DNA from: Cytophagia bacterium
GTDB taxonomy: Bacteria; Bacteroidota; Bacteroidia; UBA7662
Length of the DNA stretch: 19,290 nt
Direction of reading: 5' to 3'
Assembly: GCA_009926405.1 (NCBI GenBank)
Contig: RFOZ01000022.1
Location: forward strand, 1 to 19,290
Below, piece by piece: positions 6,923 through 15,500 of this stretch. Below the pieces are notes generated by a model. That model searched no databases. It worked only from the letters and a program-made list of their open reading frames with translations, and was not told the DNA's origin. The position numbers were made by a program, and so were the translations under genes. Position 1 is the first letter of the stretch. Each line of letters begins with the position of its first letter.

Positions 6923-8218
6923 ATGAAATCACTTCCCGATCGTACCGATGTTCTGGTGGTCGGTGCAGGGCCGGCCGGGGCGACCACCTCCTTGTTCTTG
7001 GAACAAAAAGGCCTTGATCACTTGGTCATCGATCAAAGCGAATTTCCCCGGGATAAAATTTGCGGTGATGCCCTCAGCGGCAAAGTCATCGATGTTTTGG
7101 CCCGCTTGGATCCCCAACTCGTTAGCGAGATGGAGGGTCTGTCCCAAGAATTTCTTCCTTGTTACGGAATCACCTTTGTCGCGCCCAACGGAACGGAACT
7201 TTCGATCCCCTTTCGAACCAAAGTAGCAGACCGTCTCACGGCGGCCGGCTTCATCAGTCCCCGATTGGATTTTGATGCCTTTTTGGTTTCCAAAATTCAT
7301 CCGGAACGGCTTCGGACCTCCTGCAAATTGGTCTCCGTCAACGGATCGGGCCTTGCTGCAAACGCCCTTGGGGTCGACTCTACTGCAACCAAGGGGGAAG
7401 AGCACCAAGTCGTGGTGGAGTATCAGGGAACCCGTCGAACCATCCGCGCCCGTTACTTGGTTGGCTGCGAGGGCGAGCGTTCCCTGGTTGCCAAAGAGTT
7501 GGCAGGCTATGTCAAAGACAAAAACCATTACTGCGCCGCCCTGCGGGCCTATTACACAGGTGTCACCGGTTGTCATCCCGATAATTACATCGAATTGCAC
7601 TTCCTCAAGGATATTCTGCCAGGCTATCTCTGGATTTTTCCCATGAGCAACGGACGCTTTAATGTGGGCATCGGGATGGCATCGCATCGCATCGCCCAAC
7701 GCAAGGTCAACCTCAAAACCGCCTTTGAAAAGGCCATCAGCGAAATTCCGGCCCTCCGGGAACGTTTTGCCCAGGCCCAACCCCTCACCCCCTTGCAGGG
7801 TTGGGGGCTTCCCTTGGGAAGCAAGAGGTTTCCACTATCCGGCAAAGGATTTCTTTTGGTGGGGGATTCCGGTTCGCTGATCGACCCCTTCACCGGTGAA
7901 GGCATCGGCAACGCCATGAAAGCAGGGTACCATGCCGCCGAACACCTGGCTCTCAGCCTACAAAACGGTCGTCGAGACGCCCCATGGATGCTTTCCTACG
8001 ATCAAAGGGTCTATCGAGACCTGGGTGGAGAGCTCCAAATCGGCAAAACCTTGCAACAGCTTACCAATTATCCCCGTCTCTTTGACTTTGTGGTGGGGAA
8101 AGCAGCCCGAAACCGCGAATTAAGAAACCTAATTTCCTCCATGTTTGACGATATCAGCCTGCGGAATCGTCTTCGCAATCCCTTCTTTTATCTGCGATTG
8201 CTTTTAAGCCGGGATTAA
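6923..8218 (+). CDS. FAD-dependent oxidoreductase, geranylgeranyl reductase family
   Basis: 431 residues from ATG 6923; a TTG directly before it is not needed. The N-terminal Rossmann motif VLVVGAGPAGA (10-20) binds FAD. FPRDKICGDALSG (41-53) is the PxxKxCGG-like family motif, and GDSGSLIDPFTGEGIGNAMKAG (about 313) is the second FAD-contacting region. Members saturate double bonds of isoprenoid chains or act as halogenase/hydroxylase-like flavoproteins. In Bacteroidota the substrate is usually unknown; menaquinone or lipid side chains are possible. The protein has no signal peptide and should be cytosolic or membrane-peripheral. It follows the Omp28 gene by 20 bases and probably shares its transcript. 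Whether it works with the envelope redox proteins or is simply cotranscribed cannot be told from sequence. Confidence 0.88.
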   Translation: MKSLPDRTDVLVVGAGPAGATTSLFLEQKGLDHLVIDQSEFPRDKICGDALSGKVIDVLARLDPQLVSEMEGLSQEFLPCYGITFVAPNGTELSIPFRTKVADRLTAAGFISPRLDFDAFLVSKIHPERLRTSCKLVSVNGSGLAANALGVDSTATKGEEHQVVVEYQGTRRTIRARYLVGCEGERSLVAKELAGYVKDKNHYCAALRAYYTGVTGCHPDNYIELHFLKDILPGYLWIFPMSNGRFNVGIGMASHRIAQRKVNLKTAFEKAISEIPALRERFAQAQPLTPLQGWGLPLGSKRFPLSGKGFLLVGDSGSLIDPFTGEGIGNAMKAGYHAAEHLALSLQNGRRDAPWMLSYDQRVYRDLGGELQIGKTLQQLTNYPRLFDFVVGKAARNRELRNLISSMFDDISLRNRLRNPFFYLRLLLSRD

Positions 8219-8301
8219 AAAGTCAACTGTCTGTGGAAAAAAAAGCAACCATCTTTAACTTTAACCTTTCACAAAGTCAAAAACACCCAAATCCATCGAC
8301 T

Positions 8302-9162
8302 ATGAACAAATTTTGGATCGCCCTTCTCGGCCTTGCGATGGCCGTTTCCTGCAAAAAGAATGATTCCTGGATTCCTTACGGACCTGGCTCGAACGGGCAA
8401 GGGGGCGGTGGAACGGGTGGTGGTGGAACCGGCGGATCCGGATTGGTTGTATCCCGCGTTCAGAACGCATTTGCCATCAACTTTAGTGGCAACTGGTGCG
8501 GCCCCTGCGGTGCCAACGGCATCCCTGCTCTGTACAACTTGAGCACAACCCATGGTGTCAAATTCAGCGGCATCAAAGTCGGTCTTACCGATCCCTTCAC
8601 CATCCCCGAAGGCGACTTAATGGCCAGCCAATACGGCGTATCCCCTATCCCTGCTTATGTTGCCGGTGCTGATTTCCTCCAAAGTTCTTCTGCCTGGACT
8701 TCGGCCATTAACACCATCGTGGGCACCGTTCCTGCCAATGTCAAGGCAGGTGTTGCGCTCCGTCGTACCAAGGTGGGCGACTCTATTTATGTGGACACCA
8801 AGGCAGAGTTTTTCCAGGCTGTTCCTGCCGGTAATTATTCTTTGGCTGTCTTCCTAATTGAAAACAACATCGCCCTCAGCCAAGCCGGCCAAAGCGATCC
8901 CAACTTCAAGCACAAAATGGTTTTCCGCGGTGCTGCCACAGCCATCCCATCCAACGCCATTACCGGCGTTTGGGGTGAGCAATTAGAAAACAACAACACC
9001 GCCATCCCTCAGGGCAAGGTTTATGAAAAAACCTTTGGTTATGTAGCTCCCTCGGGTTTGACTCCGGCCGTTAACCTGAACAACGTGCAGGCCATCGCTG
9101 TCATCTTTGAGACCGACAACAGCGGCAAACCATTGCGCGTTCTCAACAGCAACCGAATCTAA
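8302..9162 (+). CDS. Omp28-like thioredoxin-fold lipoprotein with WCGPC motif
   Basis: 286 residues from ATG 8302. The frame is open further upstream to a GTG at 8233, but the extra 23 residues would bury the signal peptide, so ATG 8302 is chosen. The signal peptide ends at a lipobox (LAMAVSC, Cys17), then a Ser/Gly-rich tether (31-47, repeated GGGTGG) leads to a thioredoxin-like domain. The active site is NWCGPCGANG (Cys66, Cys69), the canonical CGPC of thioredoxins and more reactive-looking than the VNC of the upstream Omp28 protein. The C-terminal part has NYSLAVFLIENNIA, HKMVFRGAATAIP and VQAIAVIFE, the beta-domain pattern of Omp28-related proteins. A tethered periplasmic or surface oxidoreductase is inferred. 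It lies 83 bases from the flavoprotein gene and ends before a strong terminator. Confidence 0.85.
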   Translation: MNKFWIALLGLAMAVSCKKNDSWIPYGPGSNGQGGGGTGGGGTGGSGLVVSRVQNAFAINFSGNWCGPCGANGIPALYNLSTTHGVKFSGIKVGLTDPFTIPEGDLMASQYGVSPIPAYVAGADFLQSSSAWTSAINTIVGTVPANVKAGVALRRTKVGDSIYVDTKAEFFQAVPAGNYSLAVFLIENNIALSQAGQSDPNFKHKMVFRGAATAIPSNAITGVWGEQLENNNTAIPQGKVYEKTFGYVAPSGLTPAVNLNNVQAIAVIFETDNSGKPLRVLNSNRI

Positions 9163-9211
9163 TTCTATGCGGGCTTAGCGGACAAGACCGCCTGCAAATC
9201 GCCAAAAATCT

Positions 9212-10039
9212 TTAAGGCCGACCTGCCATCAGGTCGGCCATTTTTTTGGATAATTCCTGGGCCGCCTCTCGGGCTTTTTCTGCAAAATCCGAACCGGAAG
9301 AGGCGTAAAGAATACTACGAGATGCGTTGATGATTAGGTTGTTATGCGAAGGACAACCCGCTTTGATAACGGCTTCCAAATCCCCGCCCTGCGCCCCGAT
9401 TCCTGGTACCAAAAAGAAATGTTGCGGATAGGCCTGACGTAAATCCGCTAAAGCCGAAGGCCGGGTAGCGCCCACTACCAACATGGTATCCTCGTGGCTA
9501 CCCCATGAAAGGGCCGCATCCACCATGTGACGATAAAAGGGCTGCCCATCGGCCGCTATTTTTTCCTGAAAATCAGCAGCACCTGTATTGCTCGTCAAGC
9601 CCAAAACGACAGCCCATTTACCTTCTCTCCCCAAAAAAGGTTGAACCGAATCCCGACCCATGTATGCGTGCAGTGTTACCGCGTCCACCCCGTAAACATC
9701 CCAAAAAGCATGGGCATAACGATCGGCGGTGTTCCCAATATCGCCTCGCTTGGCATCAGCAATGCAGAGCGCATCGGAAGGCAAACATTCAACCGTACGA
9801 GCAAAGCATTCCATTCCGGCCGGACCCATCGCCTCAAAGAAAGCGAGGTTCGGTTTGTAGGCAACGCAAAGGTCGGCGGTGGATTCTACAATGGCTTTGT
9901 GAAAAGCCAGGACGGGATCTTTTTCAGAACGAAGGCAGGCGGGGAGTCGTTCCGGATCGGTGTCCAAGCCAACACAAAGCATGGTCTGGCGTTGCTGGAT
10001 GAGGCCCAGCAATCGCTGGTAGGTTAAGGGTGTTCGCAC
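9212..10039 (-). CDS. pyrF: orotidine 5'-phosphate decarboxylase
   Basis: 275 residues, the length of the type 2 PyrF subfamily. Converts OMP to UMP, the last step of de novo pyrimidine synthesis, in the cytosol. Visible motifs: LCVGLDTDPERLP (21-33), YKPNLAFFEA (61-70), the catalytic DAKRGDIGNTADRYA (95-109, with Lys97 between acidic residues), VTLHAYMGRDSVQPFL, and FLVPGIGAQGGD near the C-terminus for the phosphate-binding end. The GTG at 10039 is chosen because it puts about 20 residues before LCVGLDTD, as in homologues. It lies 16 bases inside the upstream NifU-like gene in another frame, which suggests translational coupling. The final codons form the arm of a transcription terminator for the convergent gene. 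Confidence 0.95.
   Translation of the reverse strand: MRTPLTYQRLLGLIQQRQTMLCVGLDTDPERLPACLRSEKDPVLAFHKAIVESTADLCVAYKPNLAFFEAMGPAGMECFARTVECLPSDALCIADAKRGDIGNTADRYAHAFWDVYGVDAVTLHAYMGRDSVQPFLGREGKWAVVLGLTSNTGAADFQEKIAADGQPFYRHMVDAALSWGSHEDTMLVVGATRPSALADLRQAYPQHFFLVPGIGAQGGDLEAVIKAGCPSHNNLIINASRSILYASSGSDFAEKAREAAQELSKKMADLMAGRP
9216..9247 (+). terminator. strong rho-independent terminator, overlapping the end of pyrF
   Basis: A perfect 10-bp stem GGCCGACCTG / CAGGTCGGCC with a CCAT loop is followed by A and seven T on the plus strand, which terminates the Omp28-like gene. The same stem, read on the minus strand, encodes the last eight residues of pyrF (ADLMAGRP) just before its TAA at 9214-9212. 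On that strand the tract after the hairpin is weaker (TTAAAGATTTTT) but may also stop transcription. Confidence 0.92.
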
Positions 10040-10284
10040 AGTGGAGGGGTGGTTTCAATTCGGGTGATTTCGGGGACCGATTGACGAATGACTTTTTCGA
10101 TACCGTTCCGCAAGGTGAAGTGACTAATATCGCATTGCTCACAATTACCGATTAATCGCAGTCGTACATGGCCGTCTGGACTGACTTCAAGCAACTCCAC
10201 ATTCCCCCCATCACCCTGCAGATAGGGCCGAATAGTATCCAGTGCAGCCTGGACCCGGTCAAAAAGGGAATTTGCAGGATTCAT
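10024..10284 (-). CDS. NifU C-terminal-domain (Nfu-like) Fe-S scaffold protein
   Basis: 86 residues from ATG 10284. The Nfu domain covers nearly the whole protein: VQAALDTIRPYLQGDGGNVE (11-30), VRLRLIGNCEQCDIS with the cluster-binding CxxC (Cys48, Cys51), FTLRNGIEKVI (56-66), and VPEITRIE. These proteins assemble or carry Fe-S clusters. The frame is open much further upstream, into and beyond the end of mrp, but that sequence is not Nfu-like. ATG 10293 and 10317 are alternative starts that add 3 or 11 residues. It follows mrp by 71 bases and overlaps pyrF by 16. The Mrp-Nfu pairing is common in Bacteroidota and supports a role in Fe-S cluster delivery. Confidence 0.88.
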   Translation of the reverse strand: MNPANSLFDRVQAALDTIRPYLQGDGGNVELLEVSPDGHVRLRLIGNCEQCDISHFTLRNGIEKVIRQSVPEITRIETTPPLCEHP

Positions 10285-10355
10285 GCAGGTCATCAGGCGG
10301 GTGGCGGTTTCATGCATGGCGATGGCGGCAAAGAAAGCCCAAAGCCCTTGCGAAT

Positions 10356-11414
10356 TTAGGCCGTGGATTGGTGATGCATCGCGATGCGTCTCGAAACTTC
10401 GCCGGCCAGATCCAAATAGGCTTGGGGAATCGACCCACCGTTCACCGAAGGCCCACCAGAAGATCCCTCGACCATGGGTAGGCTGGCCAGGCATTCCAAT
10501 CCCAATCTCTCCGCCAAAGCCTGGGTGCCTTCCTTACCAAATGGGTAATACCGTTGTTCCGGTTGATCCTTGGGGCTGAACCAGGCCATATTCTCCACCA
10601 GGCCCAGCAAATGCAGTTTGGTCCCCTCGGTTTGAAACATGCGTCCTGCCTTGAGGGCATCGGCCACGGCCATGGCCTGGGGCGTGGTCACCAGAAGACC
10701 AAAAGCCTCGGGAAATAACTTGGTCAGGGTGAGTTGAACATCCCCGGTTCCCGGTGGCAAATCCAGGACCAAATAATCCAACTCGCCCCAATCCACCTCC
10801 GAAAAGAACTGCTTGAGGGTGTTGGAGGCCATGGGGCCACGCCAAATCAGAGGTCGGGCCGGGTCAATCAACAGGCCCACAGACATCATGCGCAAGCCCT
10901 CGACCTCCACCGGAATCATGCGTCCTTCTATCATGCCAGGCTGACGGTCCTCGGCACCCAGAAGAATCGGCACATTGGGACCGTACAAGTCCGCATCCAA
11001 CAAGCCGACCGAGGCCCCCGAAGCAGCCAAAGCCCTGGCCAAATTCACTGCTACGGTGGTTTTACCGACTCCCCCCTTTCCCGAAGCGACCATCACCAGG
11101 TTTCTCACCTCCGGTAACCAATCCATGCCCTGGGCTCGGCCCAAAGTACGGGCCTCCATGCGGATCTCCACCTGCAGGTCCGTCCCCCAATCCTCGGCCA
11201 GAGCCGTTCGGCAATCCGCCTCCATTCGGTCTTTGAGGGGGCAGGAAGGGGTGGTCAATCGAATCAAAAACCGAATCGTCTTCGAGCTGGCGTCAACTTC
11301 CAGGTCTTCGATCATGCCTAGCGTGACCAAATCCTTGCCCAAATCAGGCTCTTGGACCCTGGACAGGGTAACCCGTACCGCCTCCGTATCAAGAACGCTG
11401 GGGGAGCCGGCCAT
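10356..11414 (-). CDS. Mrp/ApbC (NBP35-type) Fe-S cluster carrier ATPase
   Basis: 352 residues. Residues 10-90 are a MIP18/DUF59-type domain with TTPSCPLKD (54-62). Residues 105-340 are a deviant Walker ATPase of the MinD/Mrp family: MVASGKGGVGKTT (108-120), LLDADLYGPNVPILLG, the VLDLPPGTGDVQLTL switch, and TTPQAMAVADALKAGRMF. The C-terminal CxxC seen in many Mrp proteins is absent; the region reads ENMAWFSPKDQPEQRYYPFG. This form is usual in Bacteroidota as far as I know, so I do not treat it as damage. The likely role is ATP-dependent transfer of Fe-S clusters. The ATG at 11414 lies five bases after the stop codon of the desaturase, so the two are cotranscribed. The nfu-like gene follows. 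Confidence 0.92.
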   Translation of the reverse strand: MAGSPSVLDTEAVRVTLSRVQEPDLGKDLVTLGMIEDLEVDASSKTIRFLIRLTTPSCPLKDRMEADCRTALAEDWGTDLQVEIRMEARTLGRAQGMDWLPEVRNLVMVASGKGGVGKTTVAVNLARALAASGASVGLLDADLYGPNVPILLGAEDRQPGMIEGRMIPVEVEGLRMMSVGLLIDPARPLIWRGPMASNTLKQFFSEVDWGELDYLVLDLPPGTGDVQLTLTKLFPEAFGLLVTTPQAMAVADALKAGRMFQTEGTKLHLLGLVENMAWFSPKDQPEQRYYPFGKEGTQALAERLGLECLASLPMVEGSSGGPSVNGGSIPQAYLDLAGEVSRRIAMHHQSTA

Positions 11415-11419
11415 GTAAA

Positions 11420-12487
11420 TTAGGAGCGACCGTAAGCCTTCAAGGTCCGCAAGTGGGAATTCACGGCCAAGGCCATGCTGGGGAAGGTATTGTAACCGTA
11501 CCCGAATTCAGCCGCCGTTTCCCGTACAATGCGGGCAATGGCGGGATAATGAATGTGCGATATGTTAGGAAAGAGGTGGTGCTCAACCTGATAATTCAAT
11601 CCGCCCAAATACCAAGTCAACAAGCGGTTACCGGGCGAAAAATTGGCCGTGGTCTGCAATTGATGGACAGCCCAAGAGTTATCCATCAAACCTTTGTCGT
11701 CCGGCAAGGGCTGATCCGCTCCTTCGACTACATGCGCTAATTGAAAAACAATCGCCATAATAAAGCCGGCAACCAAGTTAACGACCAGGAAACCTGCCAA
11801 GACCGTCATCCAAGATAAAGGACTCAGGGTCAAGGGCAAAACCAAAAGAACTCCAAAATAAATTAGCTTTCCTGTGATTAGTTTGGTCATTTGTTGGAAC
11901 ACAAATTTTGGCCCTTTGGCCATGGACCAACGAATGGCTTGTCGAACGTCCTTGACGTAAAAAGACAAAGTCATCATCGAATAAAGCAACGGAGCATAGA
12001 GGTGCTGAAAACGGTGAACGGGACGAAGGGGTTGGTGCTTATCGAATCGAAGCAAAGCCATGCCGGCAATGTCTTCGTCCGCTCCGTGAATATTGGTATA
12101 CGTATGATGGTAAACATTGTGTTGCATCTTCCAACTGAACTTGTTACCGCCAATCATATAAATGGAAGAAGCAAACAAACGATTGATCCAGGCCTTGTCC
12201 GAAAACGAATTGTGGCAGGCATCGTGCATCACTCCCATTCCAATTCCGGCCAGGGCAATACCCAGCCAAACAAAAACCAACATGGCTGCCCACCAAGGCA
12301 TGGGTACCGCTATCAAGAGTGCAAGAGGGCCCAAATAAGCCAGGATCCAAAACAGACCCTTACCAATCATGCGCATTCCCCCGTTGGAGGAAAGGCCTTT
12401 TTGGTCAAAATACTCCTTGACCCTTTGTTTGAGGGATTGGTGAAAGGTAAATTGCTGTGCGTTGGCGAATCGAATGGGTTGGCTCAT
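11420..12487 (-). CDS. membrane fatty-acid desaturase (acyl-lipid/acyl-CoA type)
   Basis: 355 residues. Integral-membrane di-iron desaturase that puts double bonds in membrane-lipid acyl chains. The three histidine boxes are intact: H88-DAC-H92, H123-NVY-HH (127-128) and Q300-VE-HH (303-304), the last with Gln as in front-end or linoleoyl-CoA desaturase-like members. Hydrophobic segments lie at about 45-62, 66-86, 207-222 and 228-250. The regiospecificity cannot be read from sequence. ATG 12487 is chosen because a consensus promoter ends four bases before it and the protein begins like the family. It is the first gene of the desaturase-mrp-nfu-pyrF transcript; the Fe-S genes downstream suggest that electron donors or general iron supply are coexpressed, which is inference. 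Confidence 0.93.
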   Translation of the reverse strand: MSQPIRFANAQQFTFHQSLKQRVKEYFDQKGLSSNGGMRMIGKGLFWILAYLGPLALLIAVPMPWWAAMLVFVWLGIALAGIGMGVMHDACHNSFSDKAWINRLFASSIYMIGGNKFSWKMQHNVYHHTYTNIHGADEDIAGMALLRFDKHQPLRPVHRFQHLYAPLLYSMMTLSFYVKDVRQAIRWSMAKGPKFVFQQMTKLITGKLIYFGVLLVLPLTLSPLSWMTVLAGFLVVNLVAGFIMAIVFQLAHVVEGADQPLPDDKGLMDNSWAVHQLQTTANFSPGNRLLTWYLGGLNYQVEHHLFPNISHIHYPAIARIVRETAAEFGYGYNTFPSMALAVNSHLRTLKAYGRS

Positions 12488-12491
12488 ACCA

Positions 12492-12523
12492 CAAAGGTAC
12501 GCCTGCCTTAGGGGTGGGACAAA
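12492..12523 (-). promoter_or_regulatory. promoter of the desaturase operon (likely leaderless start)
   Basis: On the minus strand TTTG (12523-12520), a 20-base spacer and TACCTTTG (12499-12492) fully match the Bacteroidota -33/-7 consensus. Only four bases separate the -7 element from the ATG, so transcription should begin at or next to the start codon. The -33 element lies inside the last codons of the upstream amylase gene. Confidence 0.7.
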
Positions 12524-15500
12524 ACAGCAGAGCTGTAAGGTGGAATGGCGATTTGATAACGGCCTTTGCCCAGATGCATCACGCGACCACGGCCTGCCAT
12601 CAGATTCAATTCAAAACGACTGGGCTGCCGGTACCGCACCGAAGCCGGTAAAGGAAGCGCCGTGGCGCGGTCCTTGTTGGTGAATCGATTGTGTTGGTTC
12701 GACCGCAATCGCTGCTCGACGGGTTCGTTCAGGTCCACCACCGTTTCGAGGGGTTTGGACGAACGATTCCAAACCACCCAAACATCTTCTTGGAGGTATC
12801 GCCGACTCATGATAAGAGCCTCGGGTTGATCCAACAAAAAATGCGTACTCCCGTACGACAAGGCCATGCTCTGGGAGCGAACCTGCATCAGGCGGCGGCA
12901 ATGCTCCATGGTCTCTTGTTCGGGTCTGGAAAGGCTCCCAAAACGCATCATGCGCCGATTATCCGGATCCCCGGCCCCCATCATTCCCCATTCGTCCCCG
13001 TAATACAAAACCGGAACGCCCGGTACCGTCGCTATCAGCGTCTGCAACATGCGCAGGCGGTCAAAACCCAGGGTATCCACCCCTTCCACTTGACGATCCC
13101 AACCAGCCGCGATCGGGTCTTCGTCAAAACGCAAGGCCTTGGAAGCGTAGGCAATGAATCGAGGCATATCGTGATTCCCCGATATATTCCCCATGCTGTG
13201 CTGATGGCCGTAATACAAAAACGATTCCTCCAGGCTTTGACGAATCAAACCCAAATCACCGGCATCCGATGCCAGGGCGGAACGGGCATCAAAATAAAAA
13301 TTGAAATCAAACTGCGCATCGATCATCCCACTTCCCACATAGGAACCAATCAACTGCCGACTTCCAAAGGTCTCCCCGATTTGGTAAACCGAACGACCCT
13401 GCGGTCCTACGATACGCTCTTTGATTTTGCGGGTTAGGGTTCGCCAAAAAACTTCCGGAATATGCTTGGTGGCATCGTGGCGAAAACCATCCAACGGAAA
13501 TTTCTCCAACCAATACAATGCTGAATCGCTCATCGTACGATAGACTTCGGGCCTTTCGAGATCCAGGCTGGGCATAAAGGTGTCAAACCAGGTGGTCAAC
13601 CGATGCTCATCCCAGATTCGAATGTTTTTGCGTCCATCGGGCAGGTCCAGCGTGGTAATCCAATCCGGATGCTCCCGCAAAAGGGGGTGCTCCTGATGGA
13701 CATGATTGGCCACATAGTCCAGCAAAACATTAATTCCGTGGGCATGGGCGGTGTCGATGAGCCGACGAAGAAGGTCCTCATCCCCAAAACGACGATCCAC
13801 CCGGCTGGACGAAATAGGCCAATAGCCATGGTAACCCGAATACATGCGGTTGGGTTTGGGCCATTCCCGGTACGGTCCTTCGGGGTTTTGGACAATGGGC
13901 GAGATCCATAAGCTGTTAATCCCCATCCGATCAAAATAGCCTTCCTGAATTTTGTTCAAGACCCCCTGCAGATCCCCTCCCCAATAATTGGCTTTGGGGT
14001 GAACCTCCGGATGTTGAACCGGTCGATCGTTGGTGGAATCGCCGTTCGCAAATCGATCCACAAACACAAAATACATTCGCTGCGCTTCGGGATCGTGCCG
14101 GGTAAGCTGGGCAGGATCGCGGACCAGGCGGCCTTTGGTTAACGGTAACAACAAATCATTTCCGGGACCCTGGGGGCCGTAAGTGTAAATGCGTAGGTAC
14201 GATCGGGCATGGGTGATGGCCTCATCGGGAATTTTCAGGTTCCATTCCGTGGCGGACGCTGTCCCTGCATTCGAATCCGGTTCCAGGCGGGCCAAGCAAA
14301 GGTTCTCCCAAAAAACCAAGGCCCCGCCGGGCCTACCGGCCCAGCCAAAGCGCAACATCCCCTCCTTCTCCTCCAGCACATCGAGAGCAGGCGCTGGCCC
14401 GCCCCCCGGCATCAACCGTAACAACGAATTCACACCACCGATGCCGTTATCCCTTCGGGCCGGGTTCGCCGGATCCAAGATCCAACGACCGTTGACCACC
14501 AACTGGTACGGGTAGGATCCCGCATTCAAACGAAGTGGCAGGCGCCACTCCCCCCTGGCCGTGTCCCAGCTTAGGGGATGGCTTCGTGGATTCCACCCGT
14601 TAAAATCCCCGACCACCGATACCGAATCCACAATTTCACCCTTGGCAGGCCGGTAAGCAAAAATCGCCTCGGAATGCAGAGGCGCCTTCACCGGTAATTC
14701 CAGAACAGCGCCTCCTTCCAAATCCAAACCCAAAACCCAAAGCGGACGACGATCCAGCGCCGGAGACGCCTCCTTGGATCGGGCAGCGGGATACAAATTC
14801 AAAAGCCGACCATCTGCGCTCCTGGACCAAGACCAACCCTGCGGAATCCGAACATTTTGGAGGGAACTTGCCTTGCGCAAATAATCCTCCAAGACCACGG
14901 TCGTTGTGTCCGTGCTTTCCCAACCCTTCAGCACCACCGGTGAAGGCCGGCCCGGTAACAAAGGGCCCTGAAGTCCTGCAGCCGTTGCGACCAAAGTCCA
15001 GGCGCCCCAAAAAATCCATCCAAGGAACCAAACACCTAAGGCCTGAGCCGCTTTACGCAATCCCTCCGCAACACGATACACATCATCCGTTACCAACGGG
15101 TTTCGTTGATTGGCATGGGCATGCCAAGCATCCAATGCGCGGACCAAACGCTTGGGCCCGATACGCCTGCTCCATTCCAAAGGCCCGCGGGGATAATTGG
15201 TTCCGTAACGCATTCCCAAATCAATATCTTCGGCCACTGCCACCCCTTCGTCCAGGGTTCTGTAGGCCTCGTTCATCATGCAGGCCAAAACACGAGCCGT
15301 CACCATCCCGCCGTGATCCGGACAGAAGACCAACTCTACTCCCAACGCCCTGCCTGTTTCCCGCCAAGCTTCCTGAACCTCCGGGGCTGTGTTTCCCGAC
15401 ACCATTTCCCAAACGCTTGCCTCCAGCGAATCCGGCCAGGCATTCCAGGCCGCCCATTGAATCGACGATGACCCCTCCGCATTCAATCCCAAATCCTTGA

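Noticed and set aside
6929..7780. 283-codon minus-strand open frame
   Set aside because: Antisense to the geranylgeranyl-reductase-family gene, which has full FAD motifs; no promoter or domain supports the shadow.
9505..10027. Two plus-strand frames of about 165 codons
   Set aside because: Both are antisense shadows of pyrF, with composition typical of a reversed coding strand.
10285..10494. Upstream extension of the NifU-like frame to 10494
   Set aside because: Most of it overlaps mrp out of frame, and the residues are not Nfu-like; the conserved domain begins a few residues after ATG 10284.
11027..11120. Mrp lacking the C-terminal CxxC as a sign of gene damage
   Set aside because: The region reads ENMAWFSP then YYPFG, which fits the usual Bacteroidota Mrp form without CxxC, and the frame is complete.
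11891..12511. 206-codon plus-strand open frame
   Set aside because: Antisense to the desaturase, whose three histidine boxes are intact; the translation has no recognisable motif.
12691..13437. 248-codon plus-strand open frame inside the amylase region
   Set aside because: Antisense to the GH13 barrel; the sense frame carries all catalytic motifs.
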